A DNA stretch of 64,000 bases from Ralstonia sp. A12. GTDB lineage: Bacteria > Pseudomonadota > Gammaproteobacteria > Burkholderiales > Burkholderiaceae. The stretch is taken from the NCBI RefSeq assembly GCF_000801955.1, contig NZ_JSZO01000030.1:1-64000 (forward strand), read 5' to 3'. The notes under the pieces are model-generated. The model worked only from the letters and a program-made list of their open reading frames with translations, ran no database searches and was not told the DNA's origin. How positions within the stretch are numbered: the stretch's first letter is position 1; each line of letters begins with the position of its first letter. Shown one piece after another: positions 17,711 through 27,023 of the stretch. The translations under genes and the position numbers were made by a program.

Positions 17711-18370
17711 ATGATTCTGATCATTGAAGACGAACCCAAACTGGCCGCACTGACGATCGACTACCTGCGCGCCGCCCACTACGAAACCGAATGGCTGGCC
17801 GAAGGTACGCACGCCGTGCAGCGCATTCGCGAAGTCATGCCCGAGCTGGTGGTGCTCGACCTGATGCTGCCCGGAAAAGACGGCCTGGAAATCTGTCGCG
17901 AAGTGCGGACCTTCAGCGAAGTCCCCATCGTCATGGTGACGGCGCGCGTGGAAGAGATCGACCGCCTGCTCGGCCTCGAACTCGGCGCGGACGACTACCT
18001 CTGCAAGCCTTTCAGCCCGCGCGAACTGGTGGCGCGCATCAAGACCATTCTGCGGCGCGCGCAGCGCAGCGGCGGCTTGCCCGAGAGCGCGCTCGTGATC
18101 GACGGCTCTGCGTACTCCGCCACGCTGCGAGGCCAGCGCCTGGATCTCACGCCGGTGGAGTTCCGCTTGCTGGCGGCATTGGCCGGCGCGCCGGGGCGCA
18201 TCCTCTCACGCGCGAATCTGCTTGAGCAGATCTACGACGACCATCGCATCGTGACGGACCGCACGGTCGATACGCACGTCAAGAACCTACGCCGCAAGAT
18301 GGAGCTGCTGAGCCCGGGCACCGACATGATCCACTCGGTCTACGGCGTGGGCTATCGTCTCGACGCGTAG
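17711..18370 (+). CDS. OmpR/PhoB-family response regulator
   Basis: The 219-residue product has an N-terminal receiver with acidic pair Glu6/Asp7, phospho-acceptor Asp50 (VVLDLMLPGKDG) and the conserved Lys in DDYLCKPFSP. A winged-helix DNA-binding domain follows (LDLTPVEFRLLAALAGAPGR, then TVDTHVKNLRRKM). An in-frame TTG two codons earlier overlaps the kinase stop, but the ATG at 17711 is the natural start. It is the partner of the kinase upstream, most like BaeR/RstA-type regulators, and should control envelope-stress or metal-response genes including the Spy-like gene. Confidence 0.9.
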   Translation: MILIIEDEPKLAALTIDYLRAAHYETEWLAEGTHAVQRIREVMPELVVLDLMLPGKDGLEICREVRTFSEVPIVMVTARVEEIDRLLGLELGADDYLCKPFSPRELVARIKTILRRAQRSGGLPESALVIDGSAYSATLRGQRLDLTPVEFRLLAALAGAPGRILSRANLLEQIYDDHRIVTDRTVDTHVKNLRRKMELLSPGTDMIHSVYGVGYRLDA

Positions 18371-18514
18371 GCGCCGAGCCTGCAGTGGAGCCGTTTCTGC
18401 CCCGGCAGAGGTTCAAGAAAACTCCTCCGTTTGCCCACCTTTGGTGCGACATCGATGGCTACAGTGAACGCATGGCTGGCGTGTCCGGCCGACGTTCTCA
18501 TCAGGAGCCTCATC

Positions 18515-19060
18515 ATGATCGCTGTCACTTCCCGCCGCCTGGTTGCCGTTGCTGCCGGGCTTCTTTTGTCTTGCGCTGCGATGGCCCAGACGGCCGCGCC
18601 CGGCGCTGCACCCATGTCGCCGATGCCGGGGCATGGTCCGGGGATGATGGGCCGTGGGCCGGGTCCGATGGGGCCGCATGGCATGGGTCGCCACCACGGT
18701 GGTGAGTTCTTCCTGCGTGGCCTGAAGTTGACTGAAGAGCAGCGCGACAAGATCTTCGCGATCAAGTACGCGCAGATGCCGCAGGAGCGCGAACAGCACA
18801 AGGCCGTCGCACATGCACGTCGTGACCTGCGTCAGATGGTGATGTCTGGCCAGTACGATGAAGCGCGCGTCCGCACGCTGAGCGAGGCGCTAGGCCGCGC
18901 CGTCACCCGCGAAGCCCAGCTGCGTGCGCAAGCCGGCGCCAAGATCATGCAGGTGCTGACGCCTGAGCAGCGCAAGCAGATCACCGATCGCGAAGCCCGG
19001 CGCGTGGCCGAACTCGAGCAGGGCGAGGACGGGCCCGCGCAGGAACTGGCGGCAATGTAA
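18515..19060 (+). CDS. Spy/CpxP-like periplasmic LTxxQ protein
   Basis: The product is 181 residues. A signal peptide ends near AAMAQ (residue 25). Then comes a Gly/Met/His/Pro-rich segment (PMPGHGPGMMGRGPGPMGPH and HGMGRHHGG), followed by a helical domain with two LTxxQ motifs, LTEEQRDKI and LTPEQRKQI. This is the Spy/CpxP/ZraP family of cradle-shaped periplasmic chaperones or stress repressors. The Met/His-rich segment could bind Cu, Ag or Zn, as in ZraP-like proteins. The ATG has a GAG ribosome core 8 nt upstream. It follows the two-component pair by 145 bp and is likely its regulon member. Confidence 0.82.
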   Translation: MIAVTSRRLVAVAAGLLLSCAAMAQTAAPGAAPMSPMPGHGPGMMGRGPGPMGPHGMGRHHGGEFFLRGLKLTEEQRDKIFAIKYAQMPQEREQHKAVAHARRDLRQMVMSGQYDEARVRTLSEALGRAVTREAQLRAQAGAKIMQVLTPEQRKQITDREARRVAELEQGEDGPAQELAAM

Positions 19061-19089
19061 TCGGACTTGCCAGTGTGGGTCTGCCGCCG

Positions 19090-19530
19090 CTAACGGTAGA
19101 CCACCACTGGAACACTCGCGTAGGTCAGCACCTTGCGCGTTTCATTGCCGATCAGCAATCGGCCCATCAAGCTGCGGTGCCCGTGCGATGCCATGAAGAT
19201 GACGTCGCACGCGTGCCGTTTCGCTGCATCCAGGATGCCAAGGTAGGGCTCGGCAAACTGCGAGACATCGCTGTCGAACTGGATGCCTTCTTCCTGGGCG
19301 CGCTCGGCAATGCGATCGATGCAATCCTTGGCGTAGCCGTTCACCTGCTCCATGTAGTACGCGTGCGGACACTCGCCCACCCCGGCGGAATACGCCATGT
19401 TGGGGAATTCTTCAATGCACGTGTAAGCGGTGAGGCGGCAGCCGGTGGCGCGCGCAAGCTTCAATGCGCCGTCGACTGCCTTGCGGCATTGCTCGGAGCC
19501 GTCGGTCGGCAAGAGGATATGGGTAAACAT
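19090..19530 (-). CDS. Universal stress protein (UspA family)
   Basis: The 146-residue product begins MFTHILLPTDGSEQCRKAV, the usual Usp opening, and ends with the nucleotide-binding stretch GHRSLMGRLLIGNETRKVLT and the final strand VPVVVYR. The usual Ser/Thr after the last Gly is replaced by Asn (GN), which may weaken ATP binding. An ATG 12 nt upstream overlaps the ribosome site GGAGAG, so the second ATG at 19530 is preferred. Usp proteins are induced by starvation, oxidative stress and envelope stress. It converges on the Spy-like gene. Confidence 0.87.
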   Translation of the reverse strand: MFTHILLPTDGSEQCRKAVDGALKLARATGCRLTAYTCIEEFPNMAYSAGVGECPHAYYMEQVNGYAKDCIDRIAERAQEEGIQFDSDVSQFAEPYLGILDAAKRHACDVIFMASHGHRSLMGRLLIGNETRKVLTYASVPVVVYR

Positions 19531-19671
19531 GGTGCTCTCCATGGGGAACCCACTTCCAAATTACTGCAACGCAAAGAGCACCTCCATCGTGGAAAACGCT
19601 AGGCCCAGCACAGCTTTTCAGCCGATGCTGAAATACGGTCGTTCGTTTTTTTGATGCAGGAGGTGGCGCGC

Positions 19672-20580
19672 TTAGTTGCCTTGCCAAGCCTGCCGGTAGC
19701 GTGAGGGCGAGGCCCCGAGTTGAGCGGCAAAGCGTCGGCTGAAATGGCTCGGGCTGGCAAAGCCGCAGCGCTCGGCAATCGTTGCCAGCGGCAGGATGGT
19801 CGAGCGCAGCAGGTCTTGCGCGCGGGCGATGCGTCGCTGCAGTACCCACTCGTGCGGCGCCACCCCAAACGATGCGCGAAACATCCGCGCGAAATGGAAT
19901 TCCGACAGGTTGGCTTCGGCCGCCAGCTCCCCGATTGACAGCAGCAAGTGCAGCTCGGCTTCAATGCGTGAGGCAATGCGGCGGCACACGTGCGGTGCCA
20001 GCCCGCCGCGCACCGCCAGCGCGCGTGTGCGGCCCTGCGTCTGCACGAGATACGACAGCGTGTCATTGGCCAGCGCGTTGGCGCGCATGCGGTCGTCCAG
20101 GTCGGTCCAGTCGAGCAGGGCGATGCGCGCGCACGATTGCGCGAGGTGTGCGTCTTCAATGAAGGTGCGGTCGTGCAGCGTAAAGAGGCGTGGCTCGGCG
20201 TCGAGCAAACGCACCGCGTGTCCGGCCAACGCATCGGGTGCGAAGTACAGATGGACGAAGCGCATTGGCTGGTCGATCACCCAGGCCGATTCGTGCTCGG
20301 CCGGCAGCATGCACACACGGCCCGGTGCGCCGAACAGGTTCGGCAAGTCCTGCCGGTGCGTGGTGTAACCGCCTTGCAGATACACCGACAGCGTGTGGTG
20401 GCCCGGCTGCACGTAGCGGGCTTCGTCATGCTCGTTGCACCAGATGGCGGCGGTTACGCCGTCGCCCAGATTGGCCACGCGCTCCAGCGACGCGCGCGAC
20501 CCACGTGCAAGCGTGCCGAAGACGCTGGCGTCTGCGGTCACACGTGGATCAGGTGAAGAAGGGTCGAGGGTGGGGCGCAC
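19672..20580 (-). CDS. AraC family transcriptional regulator
   Basis: The product is 302 residues with a GTG start at 20580 (no ATG precedes the domain). The N-terminal AraC-binding region includes HTLSVYLQGGYTTHRQ. The C-terminal domain carries both HTH elements (GELAAEANLSEFHFARMF and ATIAERCGFASPSHFSRRF) and ends soon after, as is typical. Its target is not clear: the neighbours are a universal stress gene downstream and two secreted unknowns upstream on the same strand. Confidence 0.82.
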   Translation of the reverse strand: MRPTLDPSSPDPRVTADASVFGTLARGSRASLERVANLGDGVTAAIWCNEHDEARYVQPGHHTLSVYLQGGYTTHRQDLPNLFGAPGRVCMLPAEHESAWVIDQPMRFVHLYFAPDALAGHAVRLLDAEPRLFTLHDRTFIEDAHLAQSCARIALLDWTDLDDRMRANALANDTLSYLVQTQGRTRALAVRGGLAPHVCRRIASRIEAELHLLLSIGELAAEANLSEFHFARMFRASFGVAPHEWVLQRRIARAQDLLRSTILPLATIAERCGFASPSHFSRRFAAQLGASPSRYRQAWQGN

Positions 20581-20629
20581 GCGCCGATGTTACCAACGAT
20601 CGTGCCGCCGGGGATGGCGGGCGTAGCCC

Positions 20630-21061
20630 CTAGCCCGAGCAGAGTTCGTGCGCCACCGCCCCGGCCAGGCCCACACCATCCACGCGCTGCCAGTTGGCAT
20701 CGTTGGCGAACTGCTTCTCGCTGACGGTCATGGCGCCCTGGTACAGCTTGGCGCGCGAGACCGAGAACTGCCGGCTGCGGCAGTCGACGGTGTAGAGGAA
20801 GTCGGCCATGTCACCGCGGAACGCACCGAACATGCGCTGCAATGAACGCATGCCCGCACGGTTGGACGCCTCCACGCGCACCCATACACTGATCGGGCCG
20901 CTGGGCATGCGCTGGATGCTGCCGGCATCGAGCGAGGCGTAGCTGTCCGGTTGATCGGGCAGCGTGATCCAGCGCTCGGCAGCGATCGCGTTGGAGGCGG
21001 TCATGGCCAGTCCGGCCAGCATGCCAGCAAGCACACCGCGTGCGATTGCGGAGCGTGTCAT
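20630..21061 (-). CDS. Secreted protein of unknown function, surface-adhesin-E-like
   Basis: The 143-residue product has a clear signal peptide (cleavage about ASNAIA/AE, residue 27-28). The mature part has the pattern of small periplasmic proteins related to the surface-adhesin protein E family: RWITL at the N-terminus, SIQRMPSGPISVWVRVE, a central DCRSRQF and a final VAHELCSG. Two cysteines may form a disulfide. The start overlaps the upstream gene's stop by 4 bp (ATGA), so the pair is coupled. Family assignment is tentative. Confidence 0.62.
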   Translation of the reverse strand: MTRSAIARGVLAGMLAGLAMTASNAIAAERWITLPDQPDSYASLDAGSIQRMPSGPISVWVRVEASNRAGMRSLQRMFGAFRGDMADFLYTVDCRSRQFSVSRAKLYQGAMTVSEKQFANDANWQRVDGVGLAGAVAHELCSG

Positions 21062-21465
21062 CGTGGCTTGGCGTTGCCCGGCACCGGAATGGCGACGGCG
21101 TCGGAATGGCTGCAGGCCATGGTCACGCCGGATTTTTCAAAATCGACCATCACGGCACCGGGCTTGTCGGCGCGGCTGGGCGTGCCGGCCAGGCTGCCCG
21201 ACAGGCGCTGCATGATGGCTTGGCAGGTGGGGGCTTTGCCTTCCTTGCCACTCTTGGCAGCCGCTGCGGAAACCGGTGCGGGCGGTTCGGTAGCTGCCGG
21301 TGCGCTGGCTGCTGCTGTGAGCGGTGTGCTCGGCTGCGTTGAAGCATGCGCGCGCGGCAACGCTACCAGCGCGGCAAGTGCGGCTACGGCAATCAGCAAT
21401 CGTGTGGAGCGTCGCAAGCCATGCGACGAGGACGACGATCGAGACGTGGGGGAAAGGGACGGCAT
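21058..21465 (-). CDS. Secreted Ala/Ser-rich small protein, unknown
   Basis: I do not recognise the family. The 135-residue product starts with a long n-region rich in Ser and Arg, then a hydrophobic signal helix (LLIAVAALAALVALPRAHA), an Ala/Pro/Ser linker and a short C-terminal domain with two cysteines (PTCQAIM and TMACSHSD). The start at 21465 is chosen because it begins the signal sequence. It is translationally coupled to the secreted protein downstream, which suggests a shared role in the periplasm. Confidence 0.6.
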   Translation of the reverse strand: MPSLSPTSRSSSSSHGLRRSTRLLIAVAALAALVALPRAHASTQPSTPLTAAASAPAATEPPAPVSAAAAKSGKEGKAPTCQAIMQRLSGSLAGTPSRADKPGAVMVDFEKSGVTMACSHSDAVAIPVPGNAKPR

Positions 21466-21889
21466 GACGGTCAAAGCACGGGGGTCAGAATGCGCCTGTA
21501 AAGCAACGCGGGCAGGCGGGATCTCTGGAGTGTAACGGCACTTCGTGTCGAAACTTGACGCGGCAAACTGCCCCATCGTTCTCCTGAACGTGATTCACCC
21601 TGCGCAAAATGATTCATGCAATCGACATAATCGGCGGATGTTGAACCCGATACGGAACATTCACGCGCGTGTTCCGACCAACCTATATGCCGGGGCGATT
21701 TATATGCACGATCGGCATCATCGTGCGATGCATGGCGGATCGCCAGCGCGCGCAGGCGGGACAAGCAGCAAAGGGGTTCGTGCAGTGCCAAAAAGAAGCG
21801 GTACGAAAAATGGGGCGGATTATAAAAAGGGATGGAATACCCTGCCTTTTTCGCACTTTGTTTTTTTGGGTGGGACACTATTATTCAAA
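21466..21889. promoter_or_regulatory. Gene-free spacer with direct and inverted repeats
   Basis: This 424-bp stretch carries no recognisable gene. It contains two TGATTCA direct repeats (21591-21597 and 21610-21616, 19-bp step) about 130 bp before the divergent secreted-protein gene. It also has a perfect 7-bp dyad GCACGAT/ATCGTGC (21706-21712, 21720-21726) and an A/T-rich part at about 21800-21890. A TATTAT box at 21879-21884 could be the -10 of the RNA that follows; no good -35 is seen. Confidence 0.3.
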
Positions 21890-22016
21890 GCATGGAAGCG
21901 ATGCCGGGGCAGCTATGTGCCCGTCGCTTCGTGGGTCGGTTCTCCTCTCTGGAACAGATCGACACGGTCCAGAGATTTCAACCCGCGCCTCGTCAACTGA
22001 GCGCGGGTTTTTCTTT
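21890..22016 (+). ncRNA. Candidate structured RNA ending in a terminator
   Basis: Three stem-loops lie in a row. The first pairs GAAGCGA (21895-21901) with TCGCTTC (21924-21930) and, inside it, GGGC (21907-21910) with GCCC (21919-21922). The second pairs CTCTGGA (21947-21953) with TCCAGAG (21968-21974). The third is a 9-bp terminator stem, AACCCGCGC (21980-21988) with GCGCGGGTT (22001-22009), followed by a T-rich tail. There is no ORF of recognisable family here. It is either a small RNA or a leader/attenuator for the GGDEF-EAL gene that starts 159 bp later. It does not match the GEMM c-di-GMP riboswitch or 4.5S RNA by eye. Confidence 0.5.
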
Positions 22017-22174
22017 GGGCGTCGTACCGAGGTGCGGGCCGTTGCCTTGCTGGCGCCGAGGTTATCGCGCAGAGCGCTCTTCAGTTTTCCGCCGGCGTGC
22101 CGTTGTGGATAGGGTCGAAACGCGTGTAGGCTGCATCTCCTGTCGCAGTCGCTGACCAAGCAACCGTATCCCCG

Positions 22175-24973
22175 ATGACCCGTTCCCATCCGGCCGATGC
22201 CGGAGCCCTTCCTGTTGACGCTGAGCCGGCCCTGGAAGCCATGCCACGTCCGGCGACGGCGCCTGTGCCTGCGGCGCAGACCGTGACCGAGCCCCAGGCT
22301 GCTGTAGCCGGGGAGCAGGCCATGGGTACGGATTTCGATGCGCTGGCGCGCCTGTCGTCCGATGCGGTGCTGCTGACGATGGAAGGGCGCGTCGTGCGTG
22401 CCAACCCCGCCGCCGCGCGCTTGATGAATGCGCAAGCGCCGGAGCAGCTTGAGGGCGCTCAGCTTGCCGGCCTGATCCATCCGGATGATGTTGGTCAGGC
22501 CGTGCCGCGTCTGGCGCGCATGGTGAGCGGCGGCCTGCCTGCACAACCCGTCGAGCATCGCCTGGTGCGTGCCGACTACACCCATGTGCTGGTTGCCAGC
22601 GAAGCTGCAGCCTGCGAGCACGAAGGCCAGCCGGCCGTGATGCTGGTGCTGCGTGAAGCGGGGTCGCGCCACGCGCTGGAGCGTCATGCCGTACAGGCCC
22701 GTGCCGAAGCCTTGCAAGCGCGTCGTCTGCTTGCTTCGGAGAACGCCGTGCTCGCGCAACTCGCTTCCAATGCGACGCTGTCGACGGTGCTACGCCACTT
22801 GTGCCTGTACGTCGAGCAGGTCTACCCGAATGCCATGGCGGCAGTGCTGCTGCTGGATACCGACAACCCGGACGAGAGCCAGAGCCTGCGCGTTGCAGCC
22901 GCGCCCACGTTGCCAGCGGCCTACGCGGCTACGCTGGAGAATTCGCCCGTCGGCCCCGATGCCGGTGCATGCGGTTGCGCGGTCTACCTGGGCAATGCGG
23001 CCCTTATTGGCGATATCGCAACCGACCCGCGCTGGCAGCACGAACGTACTGCAGCACTGGCTGCGGGTTTTGCGGCGGCCTGGGCTTTGCCGATCCGCTC
23101 GTCGCGTGGCGACAAGCTGGGCGCGCTTACGCTGTTCTACCGACAGCCTGGCCTGCCCAGCGAAGAAGAACTGAATTTCCTCGATGACGTGACCCACCTG
23201 GCCGGCGTCGCCATCCAGAAAGACACCATCGAGCGCGGCCTGGCCGAGAGCGAAGAGCGTTATCGCCTAGCTATCACGCACCTGAACGAAGGGGTGCTGA
23301 TCCAGAACCCGGACGGTGTGGTGCTGGCCGCCAACGCCAGCGCCGAGCGCATCCTGCGCGTGCGTGCCGGGCAGTTGGTTGGCCGCAACCGGCTGGACCC
23401 GCTGCAACGCGTGATTGACGAGGACGGCAACGAGGTCGCGCACGATGTCCTGCCTTCGCAGCTCGTGAAGCGTAGCGGCGAGCCGATCCTGGGGCGGGTC
23501 TATGGGCTCCTGCTCAAGACCGGCGAACTGATCTGGATTCGCGAGAACATCATCCCGATCCGCCGTCATGGCGAGCCGATGCCCAGCAGCATCATGCTGT
23601 CGTTCGCCGATATCACCGACATCAAGCGCGCCGAGCAGCGCCTGCGCCATCTTGCTGCGCACGATGCGCTCACGGGTCTGACCAACCGCAGTTTCTTCAT
23701 CGCGCATCTGGAAAGCGCCATCGAGCGCGCGCGTGACGAGAGCCGCGAGCTTGCGCTGTTCTTCCTGGATCTGGACCGTTTCAAGAGCGTGAACGATACC
23801 GCCGGCCATGCCTGCGGCGACACGCTGTTGCAGAGCGCTGCCGCGCGCCTGACCGATTGCATTGGCCCCGGCGACGTGATTGCCCGCCTGGGTGGCGACG
23901 AGTTCGTCATCCTGATCGAGCAACGCGTTGAAGGTAAGCGTATCGCGCTGCTGGCGGAACGTTTGCTGCAGACCATGCGCGAGCCGTTCGACACCGTCAA
24001 CGGGCGCTATTACCTGGGCGTGTCGGTGGGGGTGGCGCTGTATCCGCACGATGGGATTTCGGGCTCCGACCTGTTGCGCTCGGCTGATGCCGCCATGTAC
24101 CGCGCCAAGCAGAATGGCCGCAACCGTGCGCAGTTCTACACCGCTGAACTCAACGCCCGCCTGCAGCGCCGTTACCTGCTGGAGAACGCGCTGCGCGATG
24201 CGCTCGAGAACAACGAGCTGCAGCTCGTCTATCAGCCCAAGTACGACCTGGCCAGCCACCGCATCGTCGGTGCCGAGGCGCTGCTGCGCTGGAACAGCGC
24301 CAAGCTGGGTGCCATCTCGCCGGTCGAGTTCATTCCGGTGGCCGAAGAGACCGGCCTGATCGTGCCGATCGGCGAATGGGTGTTGCGCCGCGCATGCGAA
24401 CAGGCCGTGACGTGGTACGAAGCGCTGGGCTATGACTTTCGCATGGCAGTCAACCTGTCGGCGCGCCAGTTCCAGGCCGGTGATGTGGTGCCCATGATCG
24501 AGCAGACGCTGGCCGAGACCGGTCTGCCGCCCACCGCGCTGGAAGTGGAAATTACCGAAAGCCTGCTGATGGGCGGCGCAGATGAAGTCCGCCCGATGTT
24601 CGATGCGCTCACCGCGCAGGGCATCCGCATTTCCATCGATGATTTTGGTACGGGGTATTCGTCGCTGTCGTATCTGCAGCGTTTCCCGATCAGCAACGTC
24701 AAGATCGACCGCTCGTTCATCACGGGCATTCCGGGTGACCCGGATTCCGTTGCGTTGACCGAGGCCATCGTGGCCATGGCACGCGCTCTGGGCATGACCG
24801 TCACCGCCGAAGGCGTGGAAGATGCCGATCAGGTGGAGTTCCTCGCCAAGGCGGGCTGCCAGGAGATCCAGGGCTACTACATCGGCAAGCCCGTCACCGC
24901 GGACGGTTTCGATCGGCTGCTGCGGGCGCACCTCTCGGTGGTGGACGCCGGCGTGCGCGCCGCATTGGGCTGA
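22175..24973 (+). CDS. PAS-GAF-PAS-GGDEF-EAL c-di-GMP enzyme
   Basis: The product (932 aa) has, in order: a disordered Pro/Ala N-terminus, a PAS domain at about 55-165, a GAF domain at about 190-345, a second PAS at about 355-485, GGDEF at about 490-650 and EAL at about 665-920. The cyclase motif GGDEF (573-577) is intact, but the RxxD inhibitory site is lost (GPGD). The phosphodiesterase set is complete: E701-[35 protein letters not shown] and QGYYIGKP. It may therefore make or break c-di-GMP; EAL with activating GGDEF is common in this layout. It lacks membrane helices, so it senses a cytoplasmic signal. No clear ribosome site precedes the ATG. Confidence 0.9.
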   Translation: MTRSHPADAGALPVDAEPALEAMPRPATAPVPAAQTVTEPQAAVAGEQAMGTDFDALARLSSDAVLLTMEGRVVRANPAAARLMNAQAPEQLEGAQLAGLIHPDDVGQAVPRLARMVSGGLPAQPVEHRLVRADYTHVLVASEAAACEHEGQPAVMLVLREAGSRHALERHAVQARAEALQARRLLASENAVLAQLASNATLSTVLRHLCLYVEQVYPNAMAAVLLLDTDNPDESQSLRVAAAPTLPAAYAATLENSPVGPDAGACGCAVYLGNAALIGDIATDPRWQHERTAALAAGFAAAWALPIRSSRGDKLGALTLFYRQPGLPSEEELNFLDDVTHLAGVAIQKDTIERGLAESEERYRLAITHLNEGVLIQNPDGVVLAANASAERILRVRAGQLVGRNRLDPLQRVIDEDGNEVAHDVLPSQLVKRSGEPILGRVYGLLLKTGELIWIRENIIPIRRHGEPMPSSIMLSFADITDIKRAEQRLRHLAAHDALTGLTNRSFFIAHLESAIERARDESRELALFFLDLDRFKSVNDTAGHACGDTLLQSAAARLTDCIGPGDVIARLGGDEFVILIEQRVEGKRIALLAERLLQTMREPFDTVNGRYYLGVSVGVALYPHDGISGSDLLRSADAAMYRAKQNGRNRAQFYTAELNARLQRRYLLENALRDALENNELQLVYQPKYDLASHRIVGAEALLRWNSAKLGAISPVEFIPVAEETGLIVPIGEWVLRRACEQAVTWYEALGYDFRMAVNLSARQFQAGDVVPMIEQTLAETGLPPTALEVEITESLLMGGADEVRPMFDALTAQGIRISIDDFGTGYSSLSYLQRFPISNVKIDRSFITGIPGDPDSVALTEAIVAMARALGMTVTAEGVEDADQVEFLAKAGCQEIQGYYIGKPVTADGFDRLLRAHLSVVDAGVRAALG

Positions 24974-25093
24974 CTGCGTGGGCTGAACGCCTAGGCTGAC
25001 CGTTCGCACCAGCCTTTCTGCCATTCGTCGCAAACCGCTCCTATGTGCGGGAGGCGGCGCCTAAGCTGGGGTCATTCCAACAGGGAGACCGCC

Positions 25094-25597
25094 ATGCCTG
25101 AATCGATCACCTCCATCGTGTCGCATACGCCCGCCTGGGTGTTCGTGGTGTTTGCCATGCTGATCGCGCTTGGCTTGCGCCAGACGCAGCCGCGCGTGGT
25201 ATCGCGCCGCCGCCTGATCGTGCTGCCGGTGGTGGTGGCTATGTACTCGTTCTACGGTGTCGTGATGGCGAGCCACGGCAGCGCACTCGCACTGGTGGCG
25301 TGGCTGACGGCCATCGCGGCAGCTTTCCTGCTGACGCGTTTGGTGCCGCCCAGCGGCGCCGTCTCCGAATCGGCTGCCACAGTGCGCGTGCCCGGCAGTT
25401 GGGTGCCGATGGTGGTGATCCTGAGCCTGTTCACCGCACGCTACGCCTACAACGTGATGCTGGCGATCCATCCGGACGTTCTGCAATCGGCCAGTTTCAT
25501 GACGCTGTTCAGCGCGCTGTTCGGGTTCCTGGGCGGGCTGCTGCTCTCGCGCTCGGTGCTGCTGCATGTGCGCACGCCGCGCTTGATGGCGGCTTGA
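25094..25597 (+). CDS. Small integral membrane protein (DUF6622-like)
   Basis: The 167-residue product has five to six hydrophobic helices (starting AWVFVVFAMLIALGLRQTQP) and no known catalytic motif. A similar family of small membrane proteins in Burkholderiaceae is annotated only as DUF. The ATG at 25094 has AGGGAGA 7 nt upstream; an open frame extends 17 codons earlier without support. It lies 120 bp after the c-di-GMP enzyme gene and may be cotranscribed with it. Function unknown. Confidence 0.65.
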   Translation: MPESITSIVSHTPAWVFVVFAMLIALGLRQTQPRVVSRRRLIVLPVVVAMYSFYGVVMASHGSALALVAWLTAIAAAFLLTRLVPPSGAVSESAATVRVPGSWVPMVVILSLFTARYAYNVMLAIHPDVLQSASFMTLFSALFGFLGGLLLSRSVLLHVRTPRLMAA

Positions 25598-25704
25598 GTT
25601 CACCCCCGCCGGTCGATGCGCCGATCTGCCCTCCGATCGGCGCGATGTGACCCGAATCGGCGTTAACATCCGCATGTTGCAATCTCCATCCAATACGAGA
25701 CGAC

Positions 25705-26517
25705 ATGCTGGAACTCGACGGCACCATCTGGCTGCGCGCCGGTGAAGACAACTGGGGCGGACACGGCCGCATCGAACTGCTGTCCGCCATTGGGCAGACA
25801 GGCTCCATCACGGCGGGTGCCAAGGCCGTGGGCCTTTCCTACAAGGCCGCGTGGGACGCCATCGACACCATGAACAACCTGGCCGGCGAGCCGCTGGTGG
25901 TGCGCACCACGGGCGGCAAGGGCGGCGGTGGCAGCGTGCTCACGCCGCGCGCGCAGCGGTTGATCGACAGCTTTCGCATGCTGGAAGCGGAGCACCGGCG
26001 CTTTGTGGAGCGTCTGGATGCGGCCGCCCAGGCCGCCCGCGAAGACGCCACCTTGCTGCGCCGCCTGATGCTGCGCACGAGCGCGCGCAACACGCTGTTC
26101 GGCACAGTGGAGTCCGTGGCCTCCGGCGCCGTCAACGATGCCGTCACGCTGCGCTTGCCAGGTGGCCAGGCCGTGGTGGCCACCATTACGCAGGAAAGCA
26201 CGCAAACGCTGGGGCTGGCGCCCGGTGTGCAGGCCGTCGCGCTCATCAAGGCGCCGGCGGTGATGCTGCTGCGCGGATCCGGTGAGTGGCGGGTCTCAGC
26301 GGAAAACCAGTTGCCATGCGTGGTGACGGAGATTCGTGACGGCGCGGTGCAGGCCGAGGTGCGCCTGCGTCTGCTGGATACGAATGCCGGGTCGGCGGGG
26401 GAAACGGTCCTGGTGGCCATGCTTTCGCGCACGGCTGTCGACACGCTGGCCCTGGCCGAGGGTGTGGAAGCCGTGGCCGTGTTCGAGGCATCGAGCGTGA
26501 TCCTGGGGTTGGCCTGA
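25705..26517 (+). CDS. modE: Molybdate-responsive regulator ModE
   Basis: The product is 270 residues, normal for full-length ModE. The N-terminal winged HTH has the family signature SITAGAKAVGLSYKAAWDAI, then NNLAGEPLVVRTTGGKGGGG. Two Mop/TOBE domains follow (about 125-192 and 198-266), the first with SARNTLFGTVESVASGAVND. ModE binds molybdate through the Mop domains and represses the molybdate transporter. A matching operator candidate lies before modB at 28525. The flavodoxin gene follows 5 bp later in the same direction. Confidence 0.92.
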   Translation: MLELDGTIWLRAGEDNWGGHGRIELLSAIGQTGSITAGAKAVGLSYKAAWDAIDTMNNLAGEPLVVRTTGGKGGGGSVLTPRAQRLIDSFRMLEAEHRRFVERLDAAAQAAREDATLLRRLMLRTSARNTLFGTVESVASGAVNDAVTLRLPGGQAVVATITQESTQTLGLAPGVQAVALIKAPAVMLLRGSGEWRVSAENQLPCVVTEIRDGAVQAEVRLRLLDTNAGSAGETVLVAMLSRTAVDTLALAEGVEAVAVFEASSVILGLA

Positions 26518-26522
26518 GCTTC

Positions 26523-27023
26523 ATGGCTGCATCCAAGACGCTGCTGATCGTCTATCACTCGATGACGGGCGGCACCCGGCAGATGGCCGAGGCCGCGCAG
26601 GCCGGCGCAGCAGAAGAGGGCAGCGTTGTCGTGCGCCTGCTCCACGCAGCGCAAGCCGGCCCCGATGACGTGCTCGCGGCAGACGGCTATCTGTTCGCCA
26701 CGCCGGAAAACCTCGCCGCCATCAGCGGACAGCTCAAGGATTTTTTCGATCGCTGCTATTACCCGGCGCTGGACCGCATCAACGGCCGCCCATACGCATG
26801 TCTCATCTGCGCGGGCAGCGATGGCCAGAACGCGGTGCGACAGATCGAACGCATTGCTACAGGCTGGCGGCTCAAGCCCGTGGCCGAGCCGATCATCGTA
26901 TGTACCCATGCGCAGACGCCGGAAGCCATCCTGGCAACCAAGCAGATCGGCACGCAGGATCTTGAGCGCTGCCGCTCGCTTGGCGAGGCGATGGCGACAG
27001 GGTTGGCGCTGGGCGTGTTCTAG
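26523..27023 (+). CDS. Flavodoxin family protein
   Basis: The 166-residue product has a flavodoxin-like fold with the FMN phosphate loop at about residues 10-20 (YHSMTGGTRQMAEAA), the second loop FATPENLAAISGQLKDFFDR and a C-terminal TGLALGVF. It most resembles the NADPH-dependent FMN reductase/flavodoxin family. It starts 5 bp after modE, so it should be co-transcribed. A link between a flavodoxin and molybdate handling (molybdoenzyme electron supply) is possible but not shown. Its stop overlaps the converging modC by 4 bp. Confidence 0.82.
   Translation: MAASKTLLIVYHSMTGGTRQMAEAAQAGAAEEGSVVVRLLHAAQAGPDDVLAADGYLFATPENLAAISGQLKDFFDRCYYPALDRINGRPYACLICAGSDGQNAVRQIERIATGWRLKPVAEPIIVCTHAQTPEAILATKQIGTQDLERCRSLGEAMATGLALGVF

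Noticed and set aside
21890-22016. c-di-GMP (GEMM) riboswitch or 4.5S RNA
   Set aside because: The conserved loop sequences of these RNAs are not present; only the position before a c-di-GMP gene suggested it.
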